DNA from: a candidate division FCPU426 bacterium
Lineage (GTDB): Bacteria; Oederibacteriota; Muellerivitia; Muellerivitales; Muellerivitaceae
Reading direction: 5' to 3'
Assembly (NCBI GenBank): GCA_003152075.1
Contig: PLZG01000072.1
Coordinates: 75,099-139,098 of the forward strand
DNA length: 64,000 bases
Below, in pieces: positions 1 through 7,796 of this stretch. Position 1 is the stretch's first letter. Each line of letters opens with the position of its first letter. The translations under genes and the position numbers were made by a program. The notes under the pieces were generated by a model. The model saw nothing but the letters and a program-made list of their open reading frames with translations. It was not told the DNA's origin and made no database searches.

Positions 1-38
1 CAGTCGGGTGCCTTCCAGGCCCCGGAAAGAGGAAAGAA

Positions 39-305
39 TTGAATCCTTGGGAAATCGTCGCCGAAGAGGATAAAAACATCTCAGGTTACCGCCACAGGCT
101 GGTCCTATTGCGTAGCCCCGAACCCCTCCAACCCTACACGGTTTACGCCCTGGGCAGGCGCTCTGGCTCTTGGGATTTGGTCGACCGCTTTCCCCTTTCG
201 GAAACCGATGGAACCGAAGCCCCCGATTGGGCCCTGGCCCGCGCCTGGACGCGGCTCATGGAAAAGGTTTCGAATAGAGTCAGCGGCAAAATGGAAAAGG
301 CCTAA
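39..305 (+). CDS. Small hypothetical protein (88 aa)
   Basis: I do not recognise this protein. It begins with a TTG codon 4 to 8 bases after a purine-rich GAGGAAAGAA ribosome binding site, which is why this start is chosen. The product is soluble, acidic to neutral and rich in Trp, Arg and Pro, with no signal peptide or membrane segment. It ends just before a convergent small gene. The window edge lies 38 bases upstream, so any operon partner is not visible. It is called coding because the frame is open, the SD is good and codon use matches its neighbours. Confidence 0.5.
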   Translation: MNPWEIVAEEDKNISGYRHRLVLLRSPEPLQPYTVYALGRRSGSWDLVDRFPLSETDGTEAPDWALARAWTRLMEKVSNRVSGKMEKA

Positions 306-318
306 AACCCTCCAATTA

Positions 319-528
319 TTAAACGGGACGGACCAACCTGGCCTTTAATTCACTCTCATAGTCCAAACCCGCGGCTTTTAGAGTGTCTCCCCAATGGGGA
401 AAATGCATAAGGGCCTCATGGTGAAGCGGGGGATCATTAATAGCGATATAGTCCGGCGCAAGGAATATATCCAGGCTGTCCAACCGCAGGAGTTCCTCAA
501 ATAAGCTTTCTTTGGGCCAATAACCCAT
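319..528 (-). CDS. Small hypothetical protein (69 aa)
   Basis: This is an unrecognised 69-residue soluble protein with no membrane segment. The ATG follows an AGGTGG ribosome binding site at good spacing. The sequence is rich in Leu, His and Asp (for example PPLHHEALMHFPHWGDTL) and has no motif I can name. It is convergent with the gene before it and lies about 45 bases downstream of the zinc-ribbon gene on the same strand, so the two may be cotranscribed. Confidence 0.45.
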   Translation of the reverse strand: MGYWPKESLFEELLRLDSLDIFLAPDYIAINDPPLHHEALMHFPHWGDTLKAAGLDYESELKARLVRPV

Positions 529-574
529 ATTTGCCCACCTGTAATAAACATGCTCTGAAACTTTTAATAATGAT

Positions 575-1282
575 TCAGGCGCCCAAATTCTCTTGTTCCC
601 AGGATAATCTCCTATACCTCTCCTCTAGCGGCGCCAGCAGTTTTTCCTTTTCACCCGGTTCCCCCAGGCAACCCCAGGGGGTGTCTTGAATCAGCCCCAT
701 TTGGAAGTAGGCCATTTCCCTTTCGTTAGTAACGGTCATGCTGAGACGCCTGGCTATAAAACGCCACTGGCGTCCCGCGTAAAGCCGCCTCGCCATTTCC
801 CCTTTCCCACCCCGGAACCCCTCCAAGGAAAAAACTATCAGCAAGTCCATTTCCGCCGTGGCTTCGAGGTATTCCTCCCGGAGCATCTGAACCGCGTTCT
901 TTTCCAGAAACATCCTCAGGAGCCTCTCTTTGGCGTCACTGAAATCCGGGTTATAGAATCCTCCCATGGTTTCCACATAACTATTCACATCACGTTGTTC
1001 CCCATCCCAGATATATTCCATTTCATTTGCCAAATGATCCCATTGCTGGGCACGGGTAAATTCATAAATAGGGATGGTTATAAGATGGTCTAGGATTTGG
1101 TGGCGGCAGAGCGGGCAAACCTTGCCCAATTCCTTTGGGTCGTAGTCGGTCAGGTCAAACAGGCAATAGGGGCACTTTTTTCGTTTGTCCCTATAGTGTC
1201 GATGACGTTCGGGACGTTCCGTTTTCGGGGGCTGATCAATCGAAGCGGGAGGATCTAAAACATTTGAACGAAAGGGATTCAT
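575..1282 (-). CDS. Zinc-ribbon-containing hypothetical protein (235 aa)
   Basis: The N-terminal 35 residues are basic and Pro-rich. They are followed by CPYC (about residue 38) and CPLC (about residue 56), spaced as in a four-cysteine zinc ribbon of about 20 residues. The remaining roughly 170 residues look alpha-helical and rich in Arg, Glu and Tyr, without membrane segments. The C-terminal part matches no family I know. The ribbon suggests zinc binding, perhaps for nucleic-acid or protein contacts; that is inference. Upstream, between this gene and the divergent SDR gene, lies a copy of the R5 repeat. Confidence 0.6.
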   Translation of the reverse strand: MNPFRSNVLDPPASIDQPPKTERPERHRHYRDKRKKCPYCLFDLTDYDPKELGKVCPLCRHQILDHLITIPIYEFTRAQQWDHLANEMEYIWDGEQRDVNSYVETMGGFYNPDFSDAKERLLRMFLEKNAVQMLREEYLEATAEMDLLIVFSLEGFRGGKGEMARRLYAGRQWRFIARRLSMTVTNEREMAYFQMGLIQDTPWGCLGEPGEKEKLLAPLEERYRRLSWEQENLGA

Positions 1283-1330
1283 TTTTCACCGCCTCTGGCA
1301 AGAGGGGGGATCTCGCTATTCGGGGAGACC

Positions 1331-1410
1331 CCTGCGCCGAAGCCACAAGCTGGGCGCGTGTTTTGGGTGTACCAATTCCCCGGAAACAAGGAATTGGTAT
1401 TGCGGGGGCA
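1331..1410 (+). repeat. R5 two-hairpin repeat, copy A
   Basis: Hairpin 1 pairs GCGCC with GGCGC. It is followed by the linker GTGTTTTGGGTGT and hairpin 2, ACCAATTCC paired with GGAATTGGT. Outer bases CCCCTGC (1330-1336) and GCGGGG (from 1402) could pair and close both hairpins into a three-way junction. This copy lacks the A of the TGA on the 3' side of hairpin 1 that other copies keep. It lies between the divergent genes at 575-1282 and 1721-2503. Confidence 0.65.
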
Positions 1411-1720
1411 CGGGGTGGTAGGCCTTTGGGTCTTGCCGCACCGGGCCATATCAGTCTGCTCCCGGGGACTAGGACTGTAAACGAAAAAGGCGATTGTCGT
1501 TAAACCAAACAGGGGTGGGTGTAAACCGGGCAGGAGTGATAACAGATGTATTTTCGAGAGTAATAATGATTTGAGGTGGGTGGATTTTATTCAGCCATCG
1601 AATTTAATTATTTCGGGAACGGATCAGGTTTTTATGTTTTTGGTCCCTTGATTTCAACATTTGCGCACATCATTATTCATGATTATTCACAGGCGCATTA
1701 AATTGAAAAGGGAGCTTTAA
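1411..1720. other. Spacer upstream of the SDR gene
   Basis: These 310 bases carry no reading frame I believe. The last 110 bases become AT-rich and presumably hold the SDR promoter, but I see no good -35/-10 pair: TTGCGC near 1660 is followed by a poor -10. The ribosome binding site AAGGGAG precedes the SDR ATG by 6 bases. Confidence 0.4.
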
Positions 1721-2503
1721 ATGAATCTCACGGGACACACGGTTCTCATCACGGGCGGCGGGTCGGGCATCGGCGGGGGTTTGGCGAAGGCTTTTCACGA
1801 GCGGGGCAACAAGGTCATCATCACCGGCCGGCGGGAGCAAATCTTGAGGGATTTCGCCTCCAAGTTCCCGGGCATGGAAACTTTCACCATGGATGTGTCC
1901 AAGGACGGGGATATCCAAAAGCTTTTCAAGTTTGTCTCGGACAAGTTCCCTTCCTTGGATGTGCTGGTGAACAACGCGGGCATTCTGAGGATGACGGATT
2001 TCACCAAGTCCGATCCCCTGGGCGAGGATCCTTACGCGGAGATCGACATCAACGTCAAGGGACTCATCCGTATGACCACCACCTTCCTTCCCCTGCTTTC
2101 AAAGCAAAAGGGATCCACCCTCATTAACGTCAGTTCGGGATTAGCCTATGTTCCCCTCTCCATGGCCCCCATCTATTGCGCCACGAAAGCCGCGGTGCAC
2201 TCCCTTACCATGTCCCTGCGTCACCAGTTGCGGAACACCCCGGTCAGGGTCATTGAGCTGGCCCCGCCCGCCGTTGAGACCGATCTTGGCAAGGCGCCCG
2301 GACAAGAGGAATTCAAATACCCCAAGCTGGGGCTGGAACCCTTTATGGTTCAAACGATGAAGGCCCTGGAATCGGGCGCGATGGAACTGCCCATCGGCCA
2401 ATCCAAGATGCTGAAATTGGGCGGACGCCTTCTTCCTTCGGTGTTCTTCAACATGCTCAACCCGAAGAAGGCCCCTATGCCGAACTTACAAGGGGAGGCA
2501 TAA
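1721..2503 (+). CDS. Short-chain dehydrogenase/reductase (SDR), DltE-like
   Basis: This is a classical SDR oxidoreductase of 260 residues, the usual length. It has a Rossmann nucleotide-binding motif TGGGSGIG near residue 11, NNAG near 85, the catalytic Ser in the INVSSG strand, and the active-site YxxxK as YCATK near residue 150. SDRs of this type reduce or oxidise a carbonyl/alcohol with NAD(P)(H); the substrate cannot be read from sequence. The C-terminal region (KMLKLGGRLLPSVFFNMLNP) resembles DltE/YdfG-type SDRs. The ATG has a strong AAGGGAG site. It stands alone, followed by an R5 repeat and a terminator hairpin. Confidence 0.9.
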   Translation: MNLTGHTVLITGGGSGIGGGLAKAFHERGNKVIITGRREQILRDFASKFPGMETFTMDVSKDGDIQKLFKFVSDKFPSLDVLVNNAGILRMTDFTKSDPLGEDPYAEIDINVKGLIRMTTTFLPLLSKQKGSTLINVSSGLAYVPLSMAPIYCATKAAVHSLTMSLRHQLRNTPVRVIELAPPAVETDLGKAPGQEEFKYPKLGLEPFMVQTMKALESGAMELPIGQSKMLKLGGRLLPSVFFNMLNPKKAPMPNLQGEA

Positions 2504-2562
2504 GCCTAGGGTGTGCCCGATCAATGATAAAAAGATCGGATGCCCCAGCGGCCTGAAAGGCT

Positions 2563-2635
2563 CCCTGCGCCGAAACTTCCAGCTGAGGCGATGCCTTGGG
2601 TATGCTGATTCCTAAACAGGAATCAACGCCCCTGC
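2563..2635 (+). repeat. R5 two-hairpin repeat, copy B
   Basis: Hairpin 1 is GCGCC-GAA...TGA-GGCG, with the tandem G-A internal loop closed by an A-T pair. The linker is ATGCCTTGGGTATG. Hairpin 2 pairs TGATTCC with GGAATCA; the base changes relative to copy A occur on both sides, so pairing is kept. It sits just downstream of the SDR gene and just upstream (plus strand) of a terminator hairpin. Confidence 0.65.
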
Positions 2636-2640
2636 CCCGT

Positions 2641-2680
2641 AAAATAAAAAGGCCCCGATGTTAATCGGAGCCTTTTAAAA
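2641..2680 (-). terminator. Rho-independent terminator after the Pro-rich gene
   Basis: The stem GGCCCCGAT/ATCGGAGCC (2651-2659 with 2664-2672) has a 4-base loop. Read on the minus strand it is followed by a T-rich run (2641-2650), about 40 bases past the stop of the gene at 2712-2942. A shorter T run on the plus side means it may also stop leftover SDR transcription. Confidence 0.75.
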
Positions 2681-2711
2681 ATCTCGTTGAATTCTCTTGA
2701 GGAGCTAAAAA

Positions 2712-2942
2712 TTAGAGGATTTTGTTTAGTTTCGTTCCCGTTCCAGTAGGTTGATTCACCGGCGGGGGCGGGGCCGGATGGTTGATATTGACCTTGATCG
2801 GGGCGGCATGGGCCTGGGACACAGCGCCTTCGAAACGGGAATTGTCCACCTTCCTCGGGCCACCCGAGACATTAGAGGGAGGGGGCGCGGGATGGTTTTG
2901 CACTGGCTTGGAATTGTTGTTGATGGGGGTCGGTTTATTCAT
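2712..2942 (-). CDS. Small Pro/Asn-rich hypothetical protein (76 aa)
   Basis: This short, low-complexity, probably disordered protein is rich in Pro, Asn and Lys, with the phrase NHPAPPP repeated twice (near residues 16 and 54). The ATG is preceded by GAGGTG at 5-base spacing, and the gene is followed by a clear terminator, which argues that it is truly expressed. It has no signal peptide and no recognised family. A second low-complexity Pro/Ala protein is encoded at 7391-7702. Confidence 0.55.
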   Translation of the reverse strand: MNKPTPINNNSKPVQNHPAPPPSNVSGGPRKVDNSRFEGAVSQAHAAPIKVNINHPAPPPPVNQPTGTGTKLNKIL

Positions 2943-3027
2943 TTTTCACCTCGGGAACAAAATGGCCAGCTTTAAGGCTTTCAATCATTGTATCACCTCT
3001 TCAATGGGGACATGAACCCGCCTGATT

Positions 3028-3396
3028 TTACTTCGAAAAGGTTTTTTCCAGGAAAGCCTCCAAGGACTCCCTCTCCTCATTGACCATCAAAAGAAAATGA
3101 ATGCCGGCACCCTCGTCGTCAATCCAGGCCACTTCGGCGTAGATCGTCACGCACGGTTCCTTGTCGAGCAGGAAAATATCAGACTTGATGACATTCCCCA
3201 CCGCCAAGGGCTGGTCTACGGGGATGTACATTCCTTCCAAGCTCACGTCCAGGGTGTGGGTGTAACTTTCAGCCTTTCGACCCACTTCCAGGGTCCCGAA
3301 TTCACCCTCGCTCTCCACCAACCTGTATTTGACGGGTATCTTGATAGGCGCCCGGGGGGTTGTCCGCTTCTCCAGCACCTTATTTTCCGCAGGCAT
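3028..3396 (-). CDS. Stand-alone PilZ domain protein
   Basis: This is a 122-residue protein made of one PilZ domain, the family that binds cyclic di-GMP. The binding signature is complete: RxxxR as RTTPR at residues 11-15 and DxSxxG as DVSLEG near 49-54. It has no catalytic or membrane segment, so it is probably a small adaptor passing a c-di-GMP signal to motility, polysaccharide or secretion machinery; the partner is unknown. The ATG follows GGGAGGAAGTT. A paralog is encoded at 10440-10811, and the two share the N-terminal EKR-x-PR-P-KIPVK pattern. Confidence 0.9.
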   Translation of the reverse strand: MPAENKVLEKRTTPRAPIKIPVKYRLVESEGEFGTLEVGRKAESYTHTLDVSLEGMYIPVDQPLAVGNVIKSDIFLLDKEPCVTIYAEVAWIDDEGAGIHFLLMVNEERESLEAFLEKTFSK

Positions 3397-3502
3397 AACT
3401 TCCTCCCACTTAAAAAAGGAAAATTAATTTCAAAAGGTATTTTAGGCAGCGGGGGGGAATTTAATATGATTTGAATCAGTCAGGGCCTTATTAATAACTA
3501 CT

Positions 3503-4306
3503 TTATTTGAGGCCCTGTTGAAGGATATCCAGTAGGCTCAGCGTCTGATAGCCGTCGGGGGGTCTGAATGTTTCCTCGCCGAAGTCCCGGGGACTGACCG
3601 CGAGAATTTGAAAAAGGCTGGAGGGCTTTCCTTTCAAGTAGAGGATCTCGTAAACCGGCAGTTGGGGATCATAAAAGCCCTGTTTGAACGCGTCCGTATC
3701 AGCGCCCCACCGGGCCAGCTCGTCACCGCAAAACTCCACCACCAGATGGGCTAGGGCCCGCAGGGTGTTGTAGTCTTCCCCAACCATCCCCACCTGGTCC
3801 GGGTTGGCCACCCAAACTTCACGGGCCTTCTTTCCCTCCCAATCGGTCCGGTAGCTATCGCAGGTAAAACCATCTTTCCGGATTCCCTTGGCCCTTAAGG
3901 TGGGAACACCGTTAAAAAAAGCCTGGGCGTTCTCGCGGACCATTTGAAGGGCCTTGGCCCCGCTCTTTGATCCGTCGGCTTGACCCTCGAACTTGGCCGA
4001 GGCAACCGTGGCGATTAATTTAAGGGCGGCCTGGTTGTTCTGGCTGAGCGGCAGGGCGGTCTTGTGGAAATTGTCCACTATCGTCAGCAGGGAGCTATCC
4101 CGGTCGTAGAGGAGGGACCCGTGGGCCCAGGGCCCCACGAAATTGAGCCGCAGGTGCCCATCGCCGATGGAAGCCTCCACATCCACCCAGGCTTTTTTAT
4201 CCGAGTAGCTTTCCAAGTGGGCTTTCACCTCGGTGCCCGCCCAAAGGGGCGGCGCGCAGGAGGCGAGCAAGAAGAGGATTGTGATTTTTTTCATCAGGGC
4301 CATCAT
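3503..4306 (-). CDS. Secreted protein, DUF4412-like
   Basis: The N-terminus MKKITILFLLASCAPPLWA is a typical signal peptide. Translation may start at that Met (residue 5) instead of the one given, and neither start has a clear ribosome binding site. The mature part of about 245 residues is beta-rich with a late alpha-helical segment. Its general pattern (soluble periplasmic protein, LYDRDSSLLTIVDNFHKTALPL strand-turn region) resembles the DUF4412 group of envelope proteins; this is a tentative match and no activity is known. The R5 copies C1 and C2 lie directly upstream. Confidence 0.6.
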   Translation of the reverse strand: MMALMKKITILFLLASCAPPLWAGTEVKAHLESYSDKKAWVDVEASIGDGHLRLNFVGPWAHGSLLYDRDSSLLTIVDNFHKTALPLSQNNQAALKLIATVASAKFEGQADGSKSGAKALQMVRENAQAFFNGVPTLRAKGIRKDGFTCDSYRTDWEGKKAREVWVANPDQVGMVGEDYNTLRALAHLVVEFCGDELARWGADTDAFKQGFYDPQLPVYEILYLKGKPSSLFQILAVSPRDFGEETFRPPDGYQTLSLLDILQQGLK

Positions 4307-4359
4307 ACCGGTGTTGGTAAAAGTGATTCAAGGGAGGCATCTGCCCTGAACCCCCAGGC

Positions 4360-4430
4360 TTCTGCGTCGGGACTTCAAGTCGAGACGCATGAATTGAATG
4401 TGTCAAACCCACTATATAAAAGGGTTTGAT
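4360..4430 (+). repeat. R5 two-hairpin repeat, copy C1
   Basis: Hairpin 1 pairs TGCGTC (4362-4367) with GACGCA (4384-4389). The internal loop GG/GA is followed by a perfect inner stem GACT/AGTC. The linker is TGAATTGAATGTG. Hairpin 2 pairs TCAAACCC (4403-4410) with GGGTTTGA (4422-4429). Both stems differ in sequence from copies A and B but keep pairing. Confidence 0.65.
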
Positions 4431-4454
4431 GATGAAGGGCAAGGTTCGATGGTT

Positions 4455-4540
4455 TAAATCGCCCTCGGGCTTTAGCCCGGCGGGTGAATTGTGCCAAACT
4501 TGTCCCCTCAAGGGATTCCCAAATAAGGAATTGGTGCGGA
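4455..4540 (+). repeat. R5-related repeat, copy C2
   Basis: The first hairpin, CGGGC-TTTA-GCCCG, is nearly identical to the one at 7208-7225, including about 25 flanking bases. It is followed by GGGTGAATTGTGCC and a degenerate second stem, GCCAA paired with TTGGTGC about 45 bases later. It ends at the stop codon of the ABC exporter gene. Confidence 0.5.
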
Positions 4541-4542
4541 AG

Positions 4543-6408
4543 TCAGCCACCCGCCATATGCCGGTAATAGGCGTTGCTCCGGGCAACGGCGCCCGGCGCG
4601 CCAACGGCCTGTATCTTCCCTTTGACAATCACAATCACCTGGTCCGCGCCCCGGGCCAGGGCCGGGTGGTGGGTCAAGGCCAGTACGGTGCAGCGGCTCC
4701 GCAGGCCTTTCAACACTTTCAAAATATGGTCCTCATTGGCTTTGTCCAGGTTGGCCGTGGCCTCATCCAACACCAGAAGCCTCGGCTTCGCCAGCAAGGC
4801 CCGGGCAATCTGCAGGCGTTGCCTTTCCCCCAGCGACAGGGGGCCATGCCCATCCACCAGGAAAGTGTTCAAACCCCGGGGAAGGCGCCGCACCACCTCG
4901 GCCAAACCCGCCCCCGACAGGGCTTCCCAAGCCTGGCGCTCACCCGCGCCGGGCACCTGGTATAAAAGATTCTCCCTCACCGTGGTGCTGAACAATACCC
5001 CGTCCGCCGAAACCAGGGCGGTGGCCTTGCGTAAATCTTCCTCGGACAAATCCCGCAGGTTCTGGCCGTCCAAAAAGATTTTCCCGCGCGTCACCGGCCT
5101 GAGTCCCAGGATCAACTCGGCCAAGGTGCTCTTCCCCGATCCGGAAGGCCCCACCAGCGCGTTCACCTTTCCGGGAAGAAGGGCGAAGTTGACCTTGTGG
5201 AGGACTTTTGAGCCATGGCTGTATTGATAGTCCAAGCCTTCCAGGCTCACCCGGCCCGGCCCCGGACCCAGCGGATCCCTCCCGAAAATTTCCGGCTTGC
5301 GCACGGCCAGCCGCAAGCCCCGGCGGAAGGAAGCGATATGGTCCTGGATCACCACCGCCATTCCGGAAAGCGAATCCAAGGGGTCATAAACCTGGTCGAT
5401 ATAAGCCACCAACATCACCACATCCCCTGGGGTTAACTGCCTTTCAAAGGCCTTCCATCCGCCCACCAAGAGCACCACGGCCTTGCTCATCTGCACTAAA
5501 AACTCCTGGCCGAAAAGGCTCCAGGCGCCCAGGCGGTCCCGCTTCACGGCCCCCGCGTAAGCGGTGTAGGTTTCCTTCCCTAAGGCCCTTAATTCCCGCT
5601 CCGAAGCCCCGCTGGCCCGGACCGTCTTTAATCCCGCCAGGCTCTCGGAGATTCTTCCGGAAATGGACTGCCATTGTTGGTAGTAGGCGTCCAGGTTCAC
5701 ACCCAGCTGGCGTGTGGAAGCCACCGCCACCCAGGCGTAAAAGGGCAGGGGTGCCAGGGCAAGCGCCGCCAGCAGGGGGCTTTGGTAAAGCATGATCACC
5801 AGAATGCCCGCCAGGCGGATGGCCTCCGGTCCGGCCCTCAAGGCCAGCATGGTCACCACGGGCTCGACCTGCTCCACCTGGTCCACCTGCTTGGCCAGGA
5901 ACGAGGCCCTTTCCAAACTGTCCCGGCTTAAAGGCAGGTGAAGGGCCTTTCGGAAAGCCGCGAGGATGACCGCCCTTTCCATTCCGTGGCCCGCGCGGCT
6001 GGTTTTTATTTCCGCCCAGGCTGAGGTGAAGGATGCCAACAAGGCAATCAATAAAAGCAGCCCCACCACCAGGGTCAAGGTTGCCATCGCCTGCCGGGGG
6101 GTGCGGTGCGCCACCGTGGTGCGCGTGTGGGGTTTCTTCGATTTCAACGTCTTGAAAAAGGACGCTTCCACCTTTTCAAGGGGGTCTTCGGCCTGGCCGC
6201 TCCCCACAAAGACACCGGCCACATCGTTGACCGCCTCCCGGTAAAGAATGGGTTGCAGTAAAAGCAGAAGGCTGGAAAAGCCGGCCAGGGCCAGGATGCC
6301 CAGGAAAAGCCAGCGTTGCCTCAAGGCCATTTTGAAGAGGCTTCTCAGCGGCCGGGCCGCGTCCAGATCCGTTTCAAGAGCCGCGCCCCCAGCGAATTCC
6401 ACCGTCAC
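4543..6408 (-). CDS. ABC exporter, fused membrane and ATPase domains
   Basis: This is a 621-residue half-transporter of the type I ABC exporter fold. TM1 is at about 35-57, TM2 at 110-135, further TM pairs lie at 195-232 and 305-350, and the ATPase domain runs from about 385 to 615. Walker A GPSGSGKST is at 420-428, signature LSLGE at 524-528, Walker B LLVLDE at 544-549, and the switch His is in THHP. Such proteins dimerise and export lipids, peptides or drugs; the substrate is not evident. Odd points: a charged loop of about 45 residues between TM1 and TM2, and Ala468 where the Q-loop Gln is expected (VSAD instead of VSQD). Translation starts at GTG behind AGAGG. Confidence 0.92.
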   Translation of the reverse strand: MTVEFAGGAALETDLDAARPLRSLFKMALRQRWLFLGILALAGFSSLLLLLQPILYREAVNDVAGVFVGSGQAEDPLEKVEASFFKTLKSKKPHTRTTVAHRTPRQAMATLTLVVGLLLLIALLASFTSAWAEIKTSRAGHGMERAVILAAFRKALHLPLSRDSLERASFLAKQVDQVEQVEPVVTMLALRAGPEAIRLAGILVIMLYQSPLLAALALAPLPFYAWVAVASTRQLGVNLDAYYQQWQSISGRISESLAGLKTVRASGASERELRALGKETYTAYAGAVKRDRLGAWSLFGQEFLVQMSKAVVLLVGGWKAFERQLTPGDVVMLVAYIDQVYDPLDSLSGMAVVIQDHIASFRRGLRLAVRKPEIFGRDPLGPGPGRVSLEGLDYQYSHGSKVLHKVNFALLPGKVNALVGPSGSGKSTLAELILGLRPVTRGKIFLDGQNLRDLSEEDLRKATALVSADGVLFSTTVRENLLYQVPGAGERQAWEALSGAGLAEVVRRLPRGLNTFLVDGHGPLSLGERQRLQIARALLAKPRLLVLDEATANLDKANEDHILKVLKGLRSRCTVLALTHHPALARGADQVIVIVKGKIQAVGAPGAVARSNAYYRHMAGG

Positions 6409-6555
6409 GGTCGGCCTCTTTTCTTGAGCGGGGTTAGGGGGATCTTTTTAAGGATAATGAAATGGGAAGCTAAACCCAAGGATTAAGAATTTTAGCTTGG
6501 AAAAAGGAAAGTCATCGGTATTTCGCGTCACCTGGGAGACTTTTTCAGCGCTCGG

Positions 6556-7074
6556 TTAGGCGAGCAGTTTAAGTATTTCCCTCATGAAGGCCGGAAGATC
6601 ATCAGGCTTACGGCTGGTCACCATGCGGCCGTCCACCGTCACTTCATCATCCACCCACTTCGCGCCCGCGTTTACCAGGTCGTCCTTCAAGGCGGGCGTG
6701 GAGGTCATTTTTTTACCCCTCACGACCCCCGCTGAAATCAGTATCCAAGGCCCGTGGCAGATGGAAGCCATGACGCCTCCCTGTTTGTCGATATCGGCCA
6801 CCAGCTTTAGCACCGCGGGGTTGCGGCGCAGTTTATCGGGCATCCAGCCTCCCGGCGCCACCAAACCCGAATAGTCTTCGGCCTTTGCCTTGGAAATTTC
6901 CAGGGTGGACAGGCAAGGGTACCCGTTTTTACCCATGTATTTCGTCCCCGCCGGGTCTTCCCCGATAACGTCCACAATAAACCCAGCCTCAATGAGGCGG
7001 TAAAGGGGATACATCACTTCCATATCCTCAAAATCCTTCCCGACCAAAAGCGCTATTTTTTTCTTGGTTGCCAT
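6556..7074 (-). CDS. DJ-1/PfpI family protein (YhbO-like)
   Basis: This is a 172-residue class I glutamine amidotransferase-like protein of the PfpI/YhbO branch. The nucleophile elbow ASICHGPW holds the reactive Cys and the following His, and APGGWMPDKLRR is the family's oxyanion-side motif. Members are described as stress-protective deglycases, glyoxalase-like enzymes or proteases; which applies here cannot be told. The start is placed at the Met of MATKKKIALLVGK because AGGGGGG lies 6 bases before it; nine upstream codons are in frame but lack a ribosome binding site. It stands alone. Confidence 0.9.
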   Translation of the reverse strand: MATKKKIALLVGKDFEDMEVMYPLYRLIEAGFIVDVIGEDPAGTKYMGKNGYPCLSTLEISKAKAEDYSGLVAPGGWMPDKLRRNPAVLKLVADIDKQGGVMASICHGPWILISAGVVRGKKMTSTPALKDDLVNAGAKWVDDEVTVDGRMVTSRKPDDLPAFMREILKLLA

Positions 7075-7083
7075 AAGAACCCC

Positions 7084-7157
7084 CCTGCCCCGAGGTCTCA
7101 AACCGAGGGGCGTGAATTGGGTGTACCAATTTTAGGTGATAAAAGAAATTGGTGCCT
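7084..7157 (+). repeat. R5 two-hairpin repeat, copy D1
   Basis: Hairpin 1 is GCCCC-GAGGT-ctcaa-ACCGA-GGGGC, with the tandem G-A loop closed by a G-C pair. The linker is GTGAATTGGGTGTACC. Hairpin 2 pairs CCAATT with AATTGG. It lies immediately upstream of the PfpI gene (opposite strand) and overlaps its ribosome binding site region. Confidence 0.7.
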
Positions 7158-7297
7158 CCTGCTCCGAGACCACTAGTCGAGGAGCGAGTTTCGATGATTT
7201 TTATCGCCCTCGGGCTTTAGCCCGACGGGTGGGTGTGCCGGTCCTAGGGAACGAGCCTGCGAGGGCCCAAACTGGGACCGACCCCCTTTTTTTATTT
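7158..7297 (+). repeat. R5 copies D2/D3 ending in a terminator-like T run
   Basis: D2 is an isolated hairpin 1: GCTCC-GAGAC-cacta-GTCGA-GGAGC (7161-7185). D3 has CGGGC-TTTA-GCCCG (7211-7224), the linker GGGTGGGTGTGCC, then CGGTCC paired with GGGACCG (ending at 7280). It is followed by ACCCCC and a T-rich run at 7287-7300. On the plus strand this looks like the 3' end of a transcript. No plus-strand protein gene lies upstream. The rest of the gap up to 7390 holds an R6 repeat. Confidence 0.5.
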
Positions 7298-7340
7298 TAT
7301 CCGGGATCGGCGCTGGTTTTGAACTTCGGCCCCGAGGGGG

Positions 7341-7372
7341 CTTGCGGTGAGCGACCAGCGGGAGTCGAACCG
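7341..7372. repeat. R6 short repeat, copy 1
   Basis: The sequence TGCGGTGAGCGACCA followed by GCGGGAGTCGAACC matches the copy at 11551-11575, and less exactly a stretch inside the reading frame at 20116-20397. It resembles the end of a larger, partly degraded dispersed element. Confidence 0.4.
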
Positions 7373-7390
7373 TCGAAGTCGGTGGTGGGT

Positions 7391-7702
7391 TTACCGACGG
7401 CCCTGTGAACCGCCGCCACGACCGTCCCTTGACTTGTTCTTCGCTTCATTCGGGTTGTAGCCGGCGAACCGGTTCCAACCGCCCGCCACGTTTCCCTGCG
7501 TTTGGGGAATTGGCCCCTTAAATATTTCAACTGGCTTGGGCGCGGCGGTCACCGCGGGAGCGGGGGTCACTGCTGGTGTTGCAGGCACTGCCGGCGTGGC
7601 AGCGGCCGGAACGGCTGTCGCTTCCGGGGTACTCGCCACCGGGGCTGGAACAGCTGCTGGTACCGGCGCTGTTTCCTGGGGGGTATTATTCAACGTATCC
7701 AT
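7391..7702 (-). CDS. Ala/Pro-rich low-complexity protein (103 aa)
   Basis: Residues 10-57 are almost entirely Ala, Pro, Val and Thr (PAVPATPAVTPAPAV type), followed by a short hydrophilic tail rich in Gly, Asn and Arg. It has no signal peptide, so it is likely a disordered cytoplasmic protein or linker. The ATG follows AAGGAAATCAC. The family is unknown. The composition is unlike the neighbouring enzymes, and the frame is open on the plus strand as well, so confidence is moderate. Confidence 0.45.
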   Translation of the reverse strand: MDTLNNTPQETAPVPAAVPAPVASTPEATAVPAAATPAVPATPAVTPAPAVTAAPKPVEIFKGPIPQTQGNVAGGWNRFAGYNPNEAKNKSRDGRGGGSQGRR

Positions 7703-7796
7703 GTGATTTCCTTTTTTGGCCTTGTGAAGCCTTGATGTTTCAAAACGGCCTATAGGTTAGGCATTTAAGAGGGAAAAAGATAGCGATTCTTAATGA

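Noticed and set aside
5208-5795. Long plus-strand frames opposite the ABC exporter and other genes
   Set aside because: They are antisense frames in GC-rich coding DNA with Pro/Arg-rich nonsense composition and no ribosome binding sites; the minus-strand genes have full family motifs.
7341-7372. Possible tRNA T-arm (GGTTCGACTCCCGC on the minus strand)
   Set aside because: The would-be T stem does not pair, there is no anticodon arm or acceptor stem nearby, and the same words recur at 11551 as part of the R6 repeat.
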